Source of the DNA: Amphimedon queenslandica
Taxonomy: Eukaryota > Porifera > Demospongiae > Haplosclerida > Niphatidae
Length of the DNA stretch: 64,000 bases
Direction of reading: 5' to 3'
Assembly (NCBI RefSeq): GCF_000090795.2
Contig: NW_003546438.1
Span: forward strand, 1-64,000
Shown here in pieces: positions 46,600 through 60,279 of the stretch (position 1 is its first letter; each line of letters starts with the position of its first letter). The position numbers and the translations under genes were made by a program. The notes under the pieces were generated by a model. That model ran no database searches. It had not been told where the DNA came from and saw only the letters and a program-made list of their open reading frames with translations.

Positions 46600-48330
46600 T
46601 TAAATGTGTCGTAGTGCATGAAGGAACAATGAAGGCAGCTACTGAATTAAGCAGAAATTTTAATAGGGCTACTGAATGGACATGATAGGAGGGTGGTCTG
46701 AAATAATAAGAGAATATCTTCTCATGATCAGAGTTGTTCAGAGAAACATTAATCACGAGAAAGGTGAATTACATGATTTGCAATTGGTGACTACGAGGAA
46801 CAGTGAAGAAGCTGCTAAAAGTGTTGTTAATGAGGTTAGCTTTATTAATGAAAGAGGTAGCCTAAGACAATCAGTAAATGAGGGGTGGGATTGCATCACT
46901 AACTTTGTAACAAAGGAATAGAATTGGCTAATATGAATTAAGTGAAAAAGTCAGCTTCAGAGTATCTCACCACTGCTGAAGTTTGTTCTAAGCTACCAGT
47001 ACTCTGGCAATAGGTGAGATGAATGTGTTTTGAGATTCTATTATAAGGAAGACATTGAGTAATATTATCAATTAGAGGCCAGGCAGGTGGAGGGTTTAGT
47101 GATTAAAACTTAAAGAGGATAAAATGCTGCACTGTTTTCATAAATGGATTCAGAAAGATTGACCAGAACTTAAGATCATCGGAATAAAAACCCTTCCCGT
47201 TAAAGTCAAAGTTAGCTTTTGTGATAGCTCCAAATTTTTCTCTGGAGTAAATGGAGGAAAGTGTGTCGATGGACAAAGATGAGTCATTGCTAAAAGAATA
47301 GATAAGAGATCTGAAGATCCTGTTGCAGGTAAGTTGGTGACAGCAGAAACAAAGGAGAAAGCAACAAATACCATTGTTTATAATAGAACAAGAAAGACAG
47401 TGTGACACTGAGTTGGAGAAGCGACTTATTATTGTAGATTTTGAATGTTGGTCATAAATTGGAGATGAAACAAAAGGTAAAATGAAGAATGAGGTGTAAG
47501 GTTATTAACATTAACATTACTAACTGGGATTAGATGTGATAAGACTAAGTGACAAAGGGCTGATAGTGAATTATCTAGATCACTGACAGCATCAGTATGA
47601 GTGAGTGGGGAAAAAACAAATGAAGAGTACAGGAAGGAAAATGTATAGAAACTGATGAGTTATAGGAATGAAGATGGGGAGAGAGAAATTACTGGTAAAA
47701 TGGGTGGAACGGGTGTAAATAGCAACTACACCATCCCGTCTTAATCGATCCAGATGAAATAGGGAATAAGATGGAAGTGATACTTCAGAAAATGTCTTGT
47801 AAGAGCCAGGTGTCAGACATGCAAATGTAATAGTGGAGAGTGAAGATACAGGAGATAACAGAACGTAAAAGTCTTTGAAATAGACTTTTGGCATTGAGAG
47901 AGAGGATGATTAGATTGGAAGTGTAAAGGTTAGTGTGGGGAAGAGGTGTGTTGTAAAGGCGCTGGTGAGGATGAAGGTAGTGACAAGAAATATAAAGAGG
48001 AAAAATGAATTGCAGATGTGGGTGGTAGAGGAGGAAAGCATGTCGTATTGGGAAATGGTAGGAAGGGATGATGACACGGCAGTATGAAGTTTTGTAATTG
48101 ATAAAAATTGATAGGTTTGAAATGTGTAAGGGGTCAGAAGAAGAGATATGGAGTTGTCACCCAGATAAAAGAAAGGAGCTGAGGATCTTGAGCTGAAGAG
48201 GTAGAAGATAAGGCATTTAAATAAGAGACAGTTTGTTGTAATATTGCAAGAAAAGTCATTTACAGATGAAGATTTGAAAGGAGTGAGATTGGAATGTTAA
48301 TTTAAGTGTTTAGTACAGTGCAGCAGAGAA
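46600..48330 (-). pseudogene. LINE (CR1/L2-like) endonuclease and start of RT region
   Basis: From 47960 downward the minus strand shows an APE-type endonuclease: NLIILSLNAKSL, SDTWLLQD and LPSYSLFHLDRLRRDGVVA (47800-47720), matching the ETWL and R..GGGVAIY blocks of CR1/L2/jockey-group LINEs with the Gly triplet degraded. Farther down are LSFLFYYKQWYLLLSF and a DLKFWSIFLNPF block (about 47180-47150) as found between endonuclease and RT. A recognisable RT palm was not found, so the element seems truncated or too decayed below 47000. Many stops and shifts. The upstream part to 48330 is Ser/Leu rich and unassigned. Confidence 0.65.
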
Positions 48331-49001
48331 CCGAGTCTGAATCGAAGGGTTGAGGTTCGTGTTAGCCGAGACAGAGTGATTTGCATGTGTAGGAAGAGGT
48401 AATAGTGGATGTGGAGGTTATGAAATAAGGACAGAAAAGGAGTGATACGGGTATTAAGGAGATGTACTGCAGGTGTGGGTGCCTTAGAGAACGTTGGGGG
48501 GTTGATGTGTGGTGTAATATGTCAATTAATTGATAAATGGCTAAGCCCGCAAAGCAGGCGCCAGCTATTTGTAATATATGAGGAGTATGAAGTGAAAATA
48601 TCAACTTTGCAATCTCTTTTATTTGACAAAATGTAGCCAATTTTACAGCCCAAAAATTAAGAATTTTAACAAGTTAGTGTTTTAAGTGCTCAGACGACAA
48701 ATTTGTCTGTGTCTAGTTCATTTTCTTATAAAACTGCACCCTCTGCCATCCTTCATCAATCTTTTATTTGTGGCTTGATTAGATCTATGAATCTGGGTGG
48801 AAAAAGGGAAAGGAAAACGAGAGAAAAAGGGGGGAGAGAGCGATAGCATGGAAGAGATGAGAAGTGTGAAGATGGGTTAGGGTAATATCGGGGGGACAGT
48901 TGATATTTTCACTACATGCTCCTCATATAATTACAAATAACTGGCACCCGCTTTGCGGGCTTAGCCATTTATCAATTATATTATTCTGTTTCAATTTTAA
49001 C

Positions 49002-49890
49002 TTAGCAAGTTTGAAGCACTCTGGAGAATGGTAGACCCAAAATTATTATTTTGGGGTCCATAATAGTACCGTTAAAAGGTAGATTTATTTGCATTTTGGG
49101 TCTTGATACCCCTGCTTTAGCAGCTGCTGAGGTTGATGCTCCTCTAGCTGAGTGAGCCCTGAAAATTCTTGTGTCGATCCCTGCTTTGGTCAAGGCTGTC
49201 TTAATCCACCTGGCGATGGTGGCACTGCTCGCTGGTCTGTGTGGCTTGGTTGATGTGAGGAACAGTTAATTGTCTTTCTCCCCTCTGACTTGTTTAGTCT
49301 TCTATAGTTAGATCTGCAAGACTGCTGCTGGAGAAATGCCAGTATTCTCTGGGAATATAGGGAAGAAATATTCCCTAATAGGTCTTCCCGCCTGACATTG
49401 TTTAGAAGACGTGAGTGGGAGGACTGTGGCACCTTCAGGTGTTAGCCTGACTAAAGAAGCATCCATGTTTGCCAATTCTGCTGATTGACATGGGCGTGTT
49501 AGAACACAGAGGGTGACTGTCTTGATAGATAGGTCCAGTAGTGATAGGTCATTGTTCTGAAGTGAATCTAGCCAGGTTACTACTTGTGACACCTTCCATG
49601 TAGATTTGTAGCGAGGGGTGGGGGGTCTGATGTTGTATGCCCCTCTAAGTAATCTCTTCACGATTTGATGTTGTCCTATTGGTTGCCCATCAATCCTCGT
49701 GTGGACTGAGGAGATGGCAGATCTGTAGAAATTCAGTGAGCTATAGCTGTATCACTCCTGAAACAACTCTGCTAGGAAGTTCGCTATGTCTCTCACAGGT
49801 CCCAAAATGGGATCTCTACCCCGTGGAGTACACCAGCGCTCCCACTTCTGAAAAAGTGAGTGTAGGAGGATTGTGACTTTGAATGCCAGG
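49002..49890 (-). pseudogene. DIRS fossil: tyrosine recombinase
   Basis: Contains the box with the H..R catalytic signature of tyrosine recombinases and an upstream Arg-containing block; this replaces the integrase of LTR elements and defines the DIRS order. Broken. Confidence 0.75.
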
Positions 49891-50259
49891 AAGCCATAAC
49901 CAGTCTTGTAGCATCCTCTGATATCTCGCTAGTTTGGTAGGATCTCCTGAGATGGGCCATGTGGCCAACTGTATGTCCTGTCCCCTGATGGGAGGAGGTA
50001 TTTGGTCGGTCTGGATGACATTGGACGCCTGAGGTGGTATTGATCGGGGGTGATCGAAGAGAAGTGATAGTAGCACTGGATACCAAGCTTGGGACTTCCA
50101 CACTAGTGCTACCAGGATTATTGTGGCTCTTTGTATCCTCACCTCTGAGAGAGTCCGAGGTATTAGTAGCCATTGGGGGTTGGCAAAGGCCAGCTCTTCC
50201 CACTGTTGGAGAAAGGCATCTGTCCCTTCTGCCTGGAGGTCCAACTTCCAGCTGAAGAA

Positions 50260-51660
50260 TTTATCCAGTTGGGTCGTGTTCCTGGTGGCAAACAAATTTA
50301 GAGTCAGGCATCCCCATATTTGATTGAGTCTGTTGAAAATCATGGGGTTCAATTTCCAGTCCCATCTGTCTGGTTGTTTCCTTGATTTCTGGTCTGCTGC
50401 TTGGTTCTGTAGGCCTGGGATGTGCTCTGCTACTAGGGAGATCTTTCTGTCCATGCACCACAGCCACAGTCTCTTTGCTAGCTGGTTGAGGGAGGCTGAG
50501 TGTGTTCACCTCTCTTGTTGACATAGGACATTGCTGACCTGTTGTCCGTCTGTGTCAGGACTGTGAGTTCCCTGCTCTCTTTTGCAAAGGTCTGGATTGC
50601 AAGGAATATTGCCAGTAACTCCAGATAGTTGATATGATGTTGCCCTTCCTCCAAGGAACCATGGACCACCTGTCCTTATCCCCCTGACAATATGCTCCCC
50701 AGCCAATCATGGACGCAACGGTCTGGATCCTCAGGTGCTGTCTTGGGGGAATGATCAAGCAGCCATTCCATAGTTGTGCTGGATCCAGCCACCATTGTAA
50801 CTCCTCCCTCTGGGAGGAGTCCAAGGTTACAGGTGTGTCTAATTCTGCAGGAGCTAAGATTTCCAAGTTCTTTGCTGCCTGTAGAGATCTGTAGAAGAGT
50901 GGGGCTGGTGATATGGCAAGCATCATTGATGAGGCTGTCCATATAATTCGAGCTAACGTCCTTCCAGTGGTCTCCTCTTGGTGTAAGAGACGTCTCGCCA
51001 TGGTCCTTATCTTTTCTAACTTTGGGATTGGAACAGCAATCGTCATTTCCACTGAGTCCAAGAGGAAACTCAGGAACTGAATTGATTAGACTGGCTCTAG
51101 CACTGATTTGTCCCTGTTCACTGTGAAACCCTGTCTTTCCATGAGTGTTACTGTCAGTTTGCCCATTAATCAAGCCTCCTCTCTCGAGCTGGCTATTAGT
51201 AGCTTGTCGTCTGTGTAACTGATCATTCGACAACCTAGTTGCCTGAGCCAAGTTGCAATTGGTCTTGATATCTTGGTGAACACTCGGGGTGCTGATGCCA
51301 GACCAAAGGGAAGGCAATTGAATTGAGTTCGCCCATCGGTGTTGGAAACAAAGGAGAGGGCGATGGAGAGGTTCTATTGGGATGGCAAAGTAGGCATCCT
51401 TTAGGTCTATCTTGACCATCCAATCCCCTTCTCTTAATAGGTCCTTTATTAGATTGATTTCTTCCATCTTGAAGTGCTCCTGAATCACAAATTTGTTCAG
51501 ATCTCTCAAATCTATGATAGGTCTTAGACTCCCTTCTTTTTTGGTAACCACAATCATTCTTAAGAGGAAACCTCCCCCTGCGGGGTAGAAATCTGTCATA
51601 TTGCCTCCAACTCTAGTAGTGTCAATATCCCTGAGGCTAACTTGTTGTCTAGATCGCAAG
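50260..51660 (-). pseudogene. DIRS fossil: reverse transcriptase and RNase H
   Basis: Palm motifs of a DIRS/Ty3-like reverse transcriptase followed by an RNase H region and the conserved linker that precedes the recombinase. Broken. Confidence 0.85.
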
Positions 51661-51959
51661 AGAGCTTGTACTCTCTCGGGGCCACACCTTGTATGGGTGT
51701 CGTTACTAATTCCAGAATATGACCCTGTATCTGGCTTAGTACTATGGGTCTGTTGTTATTTTCGCCCAATTGTGTGTGCATTGAGCAAGGCGTCCCATTC
51801 TTGGGGACCTTGGTGTTCGAAATGGCAGGTCTTTCTTTACCTAGTCCAACACCCCTTTTAAAATTAAAATAGGTTTTATCAAACTTAATTTGCAAAAAAT
51901 TTGGATTGAAATACATAATTTTTGAGTCGAAGTCTGTAGGCTGCTTCATCCCCTCGTTC

Positions 51960-53008
51960 ATCCCTTCTTGGGTCCGGCAGTCCTGGGTCCTGATGAGGGA
52001 CCATCTCTCCGGTGATTGAAGTTCCCGCTGCCACTCCCGCGGCTCTGGTGGAAACGGGTAGCTCGAAAAAGCCGCTTACCACAGAACTTGGGCAGGGTGG
52101 CTGAATGTGTGCTTGTCCTGTAGTTTGAGAAGGTCGGTTTAGCAGCCTTCCTGAGGCATTCGAGAGCTTCTGTCCTCTTCTTTGCTTTCTTCTCAAACCC
52201 AGGGCCAAACAGATATGGTGCTGCCTGAGAGAAGTCCTCATCATTTGCCACAGACTTAAAGATCGGGATTCAGCATTGCCAGTGCTTTGGCTCATCTCTT
52301 AACAGAGAATTGAGTGGAAGTGCTGCCTAAGAGTAGAAGGCTTTGTTGAATTGCTGCTGCCACTGCTTCAGCATTTGGGTCCTCCTTCTCAGACAGCTCT
52401 TCTAGAGCAGCTACAAGAGGCCCGGCAGCGTCTAAAGTGAAGTTCTGGAGGTGGGAGAGCTTTCTGTCTGCTTCCAGGGCTTCTTTGCCTAGCTCCCCTT
52501 TGATCAGACTGTCCATTCTTGGGCATTGGGTTTCATCCCCGGCTGGTAGCCCAAATTTCTCTAGCCACCTTCTTCTTTTGGCATTGTCCACTGGTTTGGG
52601 CAGACAGAAAGACGCTTGCAAAAGGGCCTTCGTTGGCGAGGACACGCGAAAAGTACTGGCGGCCTTCTGGGCCATAGTGTCGGCTTGTTCTTCTGGTTGG
52701 TCTTCATCTGATTTGGCTGGAGTAGTCTCTCTGCGCCTCTTCATAGGAGAAGTGGAGGTCCTGCCATTGCTGATGAGAGAGTCCAGCTTCTCCATAAGTT
52801 TCTTCATTGACTCACTCATATTCATGAAGGAAGCTACAGGATTTACTTTGCCGGTGACATCCATTACTGTAGTGTCGTCTTCAGTAGCCATCGAGTTGTA
52901 GAAGAGTTGCTGTAGGCTACACAAACTTCTTTTCTCAGCCAAATAAAAAGAGTGATGAAGCATGGCAGAGGACGCAGTTTTATAGGAAAATGAACTAGGC
53001 ACTGACAA
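51960..53008 (-). pseudogene. DIRS fossil: gag-like part
   Basis: A long, charged, helical protein region upstream of the RT with the composition usual for the first ORF of DIRS elements. Family relationship is inferred from position and style. Confidence 0.6.
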
Positions 53009-53115
53009 ATTAGTCGTCTGAGCACTTAGAACACTAACTTGTCAAAATTCTAAATTGTTGGGCTGTAAAATTGGCTACATTTTGTCAAATAAAAGAGATT
53101 GCAAAGTTGATATGG

Positions 53116-53439
53116 AAACGAAATACTCTGAAATATAATTATTCATTGTCATTATTATTAGTATTGTACTCAGGATGTGCAATTGGGCAGATTTCATATA
53201 TGTGTTTTTGTAGAAGAGAAGTTGTTAAAGAGAAGCTCTCTTGAAAATCTCCGCAATCATTTATTCAGTCTTTTAATGCGACAGTTCCCCTACATGGTCC
53301 TCCTGAGAATGCATCTGACAGAAAGGGTCAAGAGTCCGTCGAGAATTGCGAAGATCAAGCCTGGAAACAAGTTACTCTGGCGTACTGAGATGGTCAGCAG
53401 GATTTACTGAGTCGGGACACAGGCCAACCTTGAGCTTAA
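53116..53439. other. Spacer between the DIRS and BEL/Pao fossils
   Basis: Contains a 77-codon plus-strand open frame with no recognisable motif. Confidence 0.4.
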
Positions 53440-56400
53440 GAAAGGGTGATATGGAGTGGTCGTGAGTTATCAATTGTCGTGTTATATCAGTTCTGTTGGC
53501 ATAATATTTTTCATTTTTTTCATTGATTAAAAAATTTGGCACGTGGCTAATGTATCTTTGTAATCGTTCGATCCGCGTGTGTGTAATTTAATTAGTGATT
53601 GATATTTTGTTGTATTATTAATAACATGGCTGCTCATTTGAAAAATGTGAGAGCTTGTCAAAATGGAAGAGTAACCTTGAAGTTTACTGAGTTGTAGACA
53701 GCACTTGGAGCTACTCCAGTGGATGAAGATCAATTGGAACAGTTCAGGGTCACATTACCAGAGAAGTTCAATTTACTGAGGAGGCTGACTGATGACATTA
53801 TAGCGGAGCTGCAAGATGACACAGAGATTGTAGAGGCATGTGAAGAGTTCACAGACAGCATACGATTAGCCTTCTTTAGAATAAAGATGGAGGTCGAGTA
53901 TTTTCCCTCCACACTCACCTACTCCAACTCGTTCTTCACCAAGTCATCCTTCTGTGCATGGTGGACGAGTACACACCTGAACTGTCGCTGCTGGTCCATA
54001 CAGGTAGTAGAATGAAGTTACCAAGACTTACACTTACTCCCTTTGATTGTAACAACACAAAGTGGTGTACTTTCTGTTATTCATAGAAGTCAGCAGTACA
54101 CAATAATCCTGGACTACCTGACATTGTGAAGTTTAATTATCTTTAGTCACTATTACAAAAGACTGCTATGGAGTCTATTGCTGGTTTATCACTAACAGCT
54201 GCAAGTTATAAAGAGGCCATCAATATTCTGTTGAAAAGATTTTAAGAAAAGTCTCAGATTACGGCCAAACATATGAAAGGAATCATCAGTGGAGGCAGTT
54301 ACTAGTAACAATAATTTAATTACTTTACGTCGTCTTTATGACACGATTGAGACTCATGTACGAGGTCAACAGTCACTAGGAGTGCCTCAATCTTCTTATG
54401 CAGCATTACTATCTCCAGTTCTATTTGCCAAACTTCCAGCAGAGATTAGGATTATTATTAGTCGGAAGGTGACAGGAGAGCAGTGGGAACTTGAGCCTAT
54501 GCTAGAAGCCCTTTTAACTCAGATTCATGCTAGGTAGAAGGCTGGTGTATTTGTACATGGAAAACATCGTAATTAATATAAGAAGGACCAACCCACAGGT
54601 ATGACGCTTGCAACTGAGGCCACTGCCATTTCTTACTCCTACTCTCAGGGGAACATGACTCTGAATCTTGGATAGTTGTTACTGGAGTTGAAGCAAGACG
54701 GAAGGCATTAAGGCAGCAGAGATGTTTAAACTGCCTGAAGAATCATGTGAGTCGAGAGTGTACAGCCACTCCTAGGTGTCAGGAGTGTAACAGGAAGCAT
54801 CACCCAAGCATCTGCTATGAAACAAAAAAAAGTCAGCAAAGGACTCAGTCAATTTGACAATAAATGGATTTATTGCTTTAAATCCTGAAGCTCTATCTTT
54901 TGAGCCAATCCCATCTCCATCCCTTTGCACTAGCACAAGTAGTACGGTTCTATTGCAGCTGGCACGTGGTATTGTGTTTAATTTGAATGAGCCATCACTC
55001 AATTAAGGAGTCACTATTATTTTAGACAGTGGAAGCCAATGTTTATACAATACTGACAAAATTTTTAAAAAATTGTGTATATCTAGATGGCCAGAGAGAT
55101 ATGTCACTCCTTACCTTCAGTTCCAGGAAAGGGGAAACACCAGTCTTGTGACATTGTACGACTTGGGTTGAATACTATTGATGGGTTTTCCTTGGAGTTG
55201 AGGTTGCTGTCTGTTCCTCTCATTTGCATTCAAGTTGCAGCTATTCTTTTTGAGTTTCATAAAGAAAAGTATGAGCATTAAAGTCACTTTTTTAACTGAG
55301 CATAATTAGGAGAGAGAGCCTGACATTTTGATTGGGTCAGACTATTATTGGTCAGTTGTGACAGGCGAGGTTGTGAGAGGAAGGGAGAGTGATATAGTTT
55401 CAGTTCACACTAAGTAAGGGTGGATTTTATCTGGTCCTGTACCCTCCCACGATGAGAGTAAGACAACTTGTCTTATAACAGAGTTGACTCTAGTCATAGT
55501 TTAAGGGAATTGGACAAGTCATTGCATGCCTTCTGGGATTTAGAAAGTTTGGGAGTTATAGACTGACAGGAGTCTTTGCAAGAGCAATTCAGCTCTAATG
55601 TGTTCTTTAAGAACAATAGATATGAGGTGAATCTACAATGAAGAGACCCATGTGTAGCTCTGCCAGATAATTTGTTGCTTAGCCAGAAATGGTTACTGAA
55701 TTTGTTGAAGCGTCTTGGACATGATCCAGAGGTTCTTAAGGAATATGACACTATTATTCAACAGCAGAAAAAAATGGGTATTATAGAGGTGGTTAGGAGC
55801 CAGACGATTAAACCACTGGTAGAGTCCATTACTTACCACAGCAATGTGTAGTTAGAAGGGACAAGGAGACCATGAAACTGGGCGTAGTATATGATGCATC
55901 TACAAAAGTCAAGGACCTTCACCGATTGAAAGTTTATGTCGGCTCGAAGTTCAAACAAATAATTATGGACATAATTTTGCATTATATGGTACATAGAATT
56001 GGTTAAGTTGGTGATGGGTAGAAAGCTTTTCTAATGATTTATATAGCAGAGAAGGATAGGGATGTGTTGCGTTTTTTCTGGTTAGAGGATATTGAGAAGG
56101 ATTTTCCTAATTTTTGTGTTTTGTTTCACTCGTGTTGTCTTTGGGGTTTCTTGTAGCACTTTCTTGTTAAATGCCACAATCAAACATCATTTAGATCTGC
56201 ATAGAATGTCAAACCCAGAGCTTGTAAGTAAATAGGCTAATTCATTTTATGTAGATGATGTAATAACAGGAGCCTCAAATGAAGATGAAGCGTTTGCACT
56301 TCATTCAGAGTCTAAAGGCCTAATGAAGAAAGGAGGTTTTAATATTCGCAAATTTACTAGTAACAGTTCAGCCTTACATTAGTGAATAGACATATCTTAA

Positions 56401-58360
56401 GGGAAGCATATTAAGGATGGAGATGGTGATGCCTAAACCAAGGCCACTTTGAGCCGGACTCCTATTAGAGATAGGGGACAGAGAAAGATCTTGGGGGTGT
56501 TATGGAATATCGAGTCTAATGAACTTTCATATGATTTTTCTCACTTTTCTGAAGCTATTTTAGATACAGAGCCTTGTAATAGACTGGTAATTAGTCTGTC
56601 AGGCAGGTGTTATGATCCACTAGGGGTCATACAGCCAGTTGTGGTTACTTCTATAGTATTAATTTAAAAGCTTTGTCGAGTTGGAGTAACCTGGGATGAA
56701 CCCCTCCAATGGGATTTTTTGCAGAGGTGGCAATTGCTGGTGAAGTGCCTTCGCAATTGCCAACCCATTTCAGTCCCAGATGTTACACTAGCTCTTTTGA
56801 TTGTGTTGATAGCTTTCAGTTATGTGGTTTCTGTGATGCCTCTAGCTCAGCCTATGCAGCAGTTATATTTTTGTTGCTGAGATAAGGCACAGAATGGACA
56901 GCTAAGATTGTAGCATCAAAAAGCAGAATAGCCCCTCTGAAGCCCCAGACTATACCGCGTTTACAGTTAATTGGAGCTCTACTTTTAGCTAGATTACTTG
57001 TTTCTGTGACCAAAGATTTTTGTTCAGAGCTGCCACTGGATTCTCCTGTTTATTACACAGATTCTCAAATTGCATTGTTTCTGCTGAAAGGTGTTAATAA
57101 AGATTGGAAGGCATTTGTATATAATCATGTTGAAGAAATCACGAAGCTTGTGCCAGTGGAGCACTGGTATCATTGTCCTGGGAGTGAAAACCCAGCAGAT
57201 GTTACTTCAAGAGGAATGACTCCAATGGAGTTGAGATCACATACATCATGGTTGAAGGGTCCAAGATGGTTGGGATCCAAAGAAAAGAAGATTATGGAGT
57301 TTGTAGATGTGCCTCTGGCTAGTATGGTATAATTAAAGTCATCATTGTCAAAGGTTTTATTTGTATCACACGACTACGGTACATCTCAGATTATGAATAT
57401 AAATGATTAGAGCACGATCAATAAATTATTGCATATTACCTCATTGTTGAGTTTACTTGTCAAGAGATTGCGAAAACAATGCATGGACTGTGATGTCACA
57501 GTATCAGATTTGGACAGAGCAGGGCAACAATGGTTGCATGTCCAAAAACTGTTAATATGTCAGAAGGACTATCATGTCCAAAGAGAAGAACTAGATATAT
57601 TTTGTAATTCCTCAGGAATCAGGAGATGCTGAAGTAGGATCAGCAAATCTGATGTACTATACTCCACTAAACACCCTGTCATCTTGCCTCGAGGACATTT
57701 CTTTACCCTCTTTGCAGTAAAACAGGCTCACTGTAGAGTATGCCATAGTATCATTTAAGAAAAACTGACTGAGCTCAGGGCTAAGTACTGGGTGGTCAAA
57801 GGAAGGTCTCTTGTGAGACTCATAACTTTCACTGTGTCATATGTAGGACATTTGTAGGTTTGCCCTATAGAGCCTCTCCTCCACCACCGCTCCCTTTATT
57901 CAGAGTGACAGAACAACCGCCATTCACCTTGACTGGTGTTGATTTTGCGGGTCCTCTGCTAGTGAGAGCAGACCATCCACTACATGCACCCTGGGAGCAG
58001 AAGGTGTGATTTAGTAATTATACATGTTGCATTACTCATGCTGTACACATTGATATTGTCACTTATTTGTCTTGTCAGTCCTTTATTAGGCCATTTAAGC
58101 GTTTCACGTCGAGAAGAGGACTACCTCACAAGATGATATCTGATAATGCCTCTAGTTTCAAATTAGCAGCGAGTGTCATCAAGCAAGTCGTTACTGACCC
58201 AACTATATTGAAGTATCTATCTGGACTTAGAGTGGAGTGGTGTAACTATCTGAAGAAGGCCCCTTGGTTGGGAGGCATTTATGAAGGAATCATTAGTATG
58301 ACAAAAAGATGTCTTTGCAAGGTGGTGTGACGTTCCAAAATTGACTTATGACGAGTTGCT
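53440..58360 (+). mobile_element. BEL/Pao LTR retrotransposon fossil
   Basis: Parts in family order: gag (about 53620-54540), zinc knuckle (about 54715-54835), protease (about 55000-55280), reverse transcriptase (about 55500-56660), RNase H with the Pao-type linker (about 56880-57340), and integrase with C-terminal region (about 57640-58340). A 5' terminal region may lie at 53440-53600; no matching right LTR was found, so age cannot be read from LTRs. Broken, with well over a dozen breaks, so it is old. Its 3' end stops close to the remains of 1.2-kb repeat copy C. Confidence 0.85.
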
Positions 58361-58404
58361 CATAGCAGTAACCCAGATATCAATCGACACTATCTAAAAA
58401 AAAT

Positions 58405-59172
58405 TACCAAAATCTTATAAAAAAATCAACACAAACAAGAACATAACTTTTAAAAATCTTAAACACAAATCCTTATACCAACAGCATGATCTAATACTTG
58501 TATTGTAAAACACGAAGTAGCTATTGTTTGTGTTATTTATATTGTTCACACATAATACAAAAATGATATCCAAGACTAATTAATTACCTTTTCTTAGCTG
58601 AAACAGGAATCCTGGCACCTTCCATAAATATTGCAGTTGATCCCAGCATAGCTAAATAAAAGAATTGCTCCCTTTTTGCAGTTCTGAGATCGGTGCATGC
58701 GCTACCATGCCCACATTTCGTAGCACTTGCTTCTTTAATTAACAAAATGGTGGGATAACGTAAGTTAGAGTAACAACAGAGTGAAGGCAATTGTTACTTA
58801 TTGTTAGTTGTTTGAAAAGTTGTGGACCTACGCATGGATAGTTGGAGTAAAATGATGCAAAAATTAGCTTTGTTGCATTGTTCAAGGAACATGATACCCT
58901 CCAAGAACAGATTAATACTGATGATAAAAATAATAAGGATGAATTGAGGTGGCTGAACAAAAAGGCTGGTTTGCCGATCTTTTACTTTCCTTTCAGACAA
59001 GGTCTAATAAGAGCCATGTTAGTGGTGGAAATGGAGTCCTCTGGTCAAGATGAGGTCCTCAAATAAGTCTGGTAAGTATAGGAGCTCTTTTTCCGGTATA
59101 GCAAGGCTGCAAAACAGTGGCAGCAATATTGTTTGGGGGAATCCCAATTTGTAGCGCTACCACATTAATGAT
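58405..59172 (+). repeat. 1.2-kb dispersed repeat, copy C (foldback lost)
   Basis: Begins AACAAGAACATAACTTTTAA, the outer end of the foldback, but lacks the palindrome. Then CCTTTTCTTAGCTGAAACAG, ATTGCAGTTGATCCCAGCA, GGTGCATGCGCTACC (58695), TTAATTAACAAAATGG (58735), GGACCTACGCATGG, GACAAGGTCTAATAAG, TCTGGTCAAGATGAGG, AGTCTGGTAAGTATAGGAGC (59065) and GCAAGGCTGCAAAAC. It ends near the GTAGCGCTACCACATTAATG word, with the terminal GTTACTAAT degraded. Confidence 0.75.
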
Positions 59173-60250
59173 AGTTTTTCCTACTCTTTTCTCACAGCTG
59201 CAATTGTCATGATTGTTTTATTCAGTACCCAAATCATTCCTAGCTCAAACCAGATCTATAAACAGTTGCATCACTGTAATTCCTCTATTGTCAGCAGCAC
59301 TGTTTTCCATTTTTGCCCTCTGCTATCCGTCTAGTCTGGCCCCACTTCTTCATTGCGCAGGGGTGGGACAAGAGTATGGTGACACTGCTACAGAAACTGT
59401 TGCACTAAGCACAGGTTCGGGCATACCAATCAAATTGCAGCATTCATGTGTTATTTATCAAGTCATGTCATAGTAGTGGGACTATAAGCGTAATAAAATG
59501 GTCGCTAAAAAAGGAACATCAGAGAAAATTTGATTAGATCATTCTTGGAAGGGAAGGACATGTTTGCTTGCCTTCCAACTTAATATGGAAAGTCACAATG
59601 TTACTTTGTTCTGTCACTAGTTTGTGATGTTTTTCAAAGACACTGCTCTCCTTGATTTGTTGAAAGAGTAATTAACCCTATACAAGCCTTGATAAAAGAT
59701 TAGTTCAAGCCATGACAAGAGAACAGAATGACAGGTGTCAGTGTAATGTGGAGAGAAGATGAAGAAACAAAGGAGGGGATTGTTTCCGGCACATATAAGG
59801 TAGTACTCACCACACCAGAGCTGTGACATCAAAATAAAATTGGGTTTCCTGTATTTCAAAGTGTATTACTTGCAGAATAATAGATCGCCATAATTATAGA
59901 TGAAGCATACTTTGTTAAAGAATGGTAAGGGTTTTGATTTTATTTCAATGTAACGTATGGTTTTATTATTAACAATGGTTCAAACTTTAGAAAAGATTTT
60001 AATAATCTGATAGATTGATGAGGATTTTCTCCATCACATTTACATTTCATGGTGTTAACAGCAAAAGCATCTGAGAAAAGTTTAATGAAACTGTTTAAAA
60101 TGCACAAACCTGTTATGATATCGAAATCACCAAGTAAATGTAGTATCATGTATTTGGTCACAGATAAAGCTAACGACAAAGAAGTTAGATTCACATACTT
60201 AGTTCCTGAATTGCATCTTATAGTACCAACACTACTAAGATAATTTTTTT
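59173..60250. other. Intergenic DNA, no family recognised
   Basis: Open frames at 59213-59473 (plus) and 59940-60278 (minus, 112 codons, opposite a 64-codon plus frame) have no motif I can name. Confidence 0.4.
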
Positions 60251-60279
60251 TGGTCGAACATATACTGATTGTTGTCATC

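Larger units (their letters stand above)
48525..53115 (-). mobile_element. DIRS-type (tyrosine recombinase) retroelement fossil
   Basis: Parts in the usual DIRS order on the minus strand: gag-like region (about 51960-52910), reverse transcriptase (about 50900-51660), RNase H (about 50260-50700), and tyrosine recombinase (about 49000-49880). Inverted terminal repeats are at 48590-48770 and 52947-53112, over 90 percent alike by eye. A further inverted pair, 48525-48605 and 48905-48990, fits the internal complementary region this order is known to use. The element keeps all parts but carries a handful of breaks; the frames remain long, so it is one of the younger fossils here. The right terminal repeat is shorter than the left. 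Confidence 0.85.

Noticed and set aside
48362-48640. 92-codon minus-strand open frame
   Set aside because: It crosses the DIRS terminal repeat and the LINE upstream region and has no family resemblance.
50034-50709. Several plus-strand open frames within 49.6-52.9 kb
   Set aside because: They are antisense shadows of the DIRS fossil.
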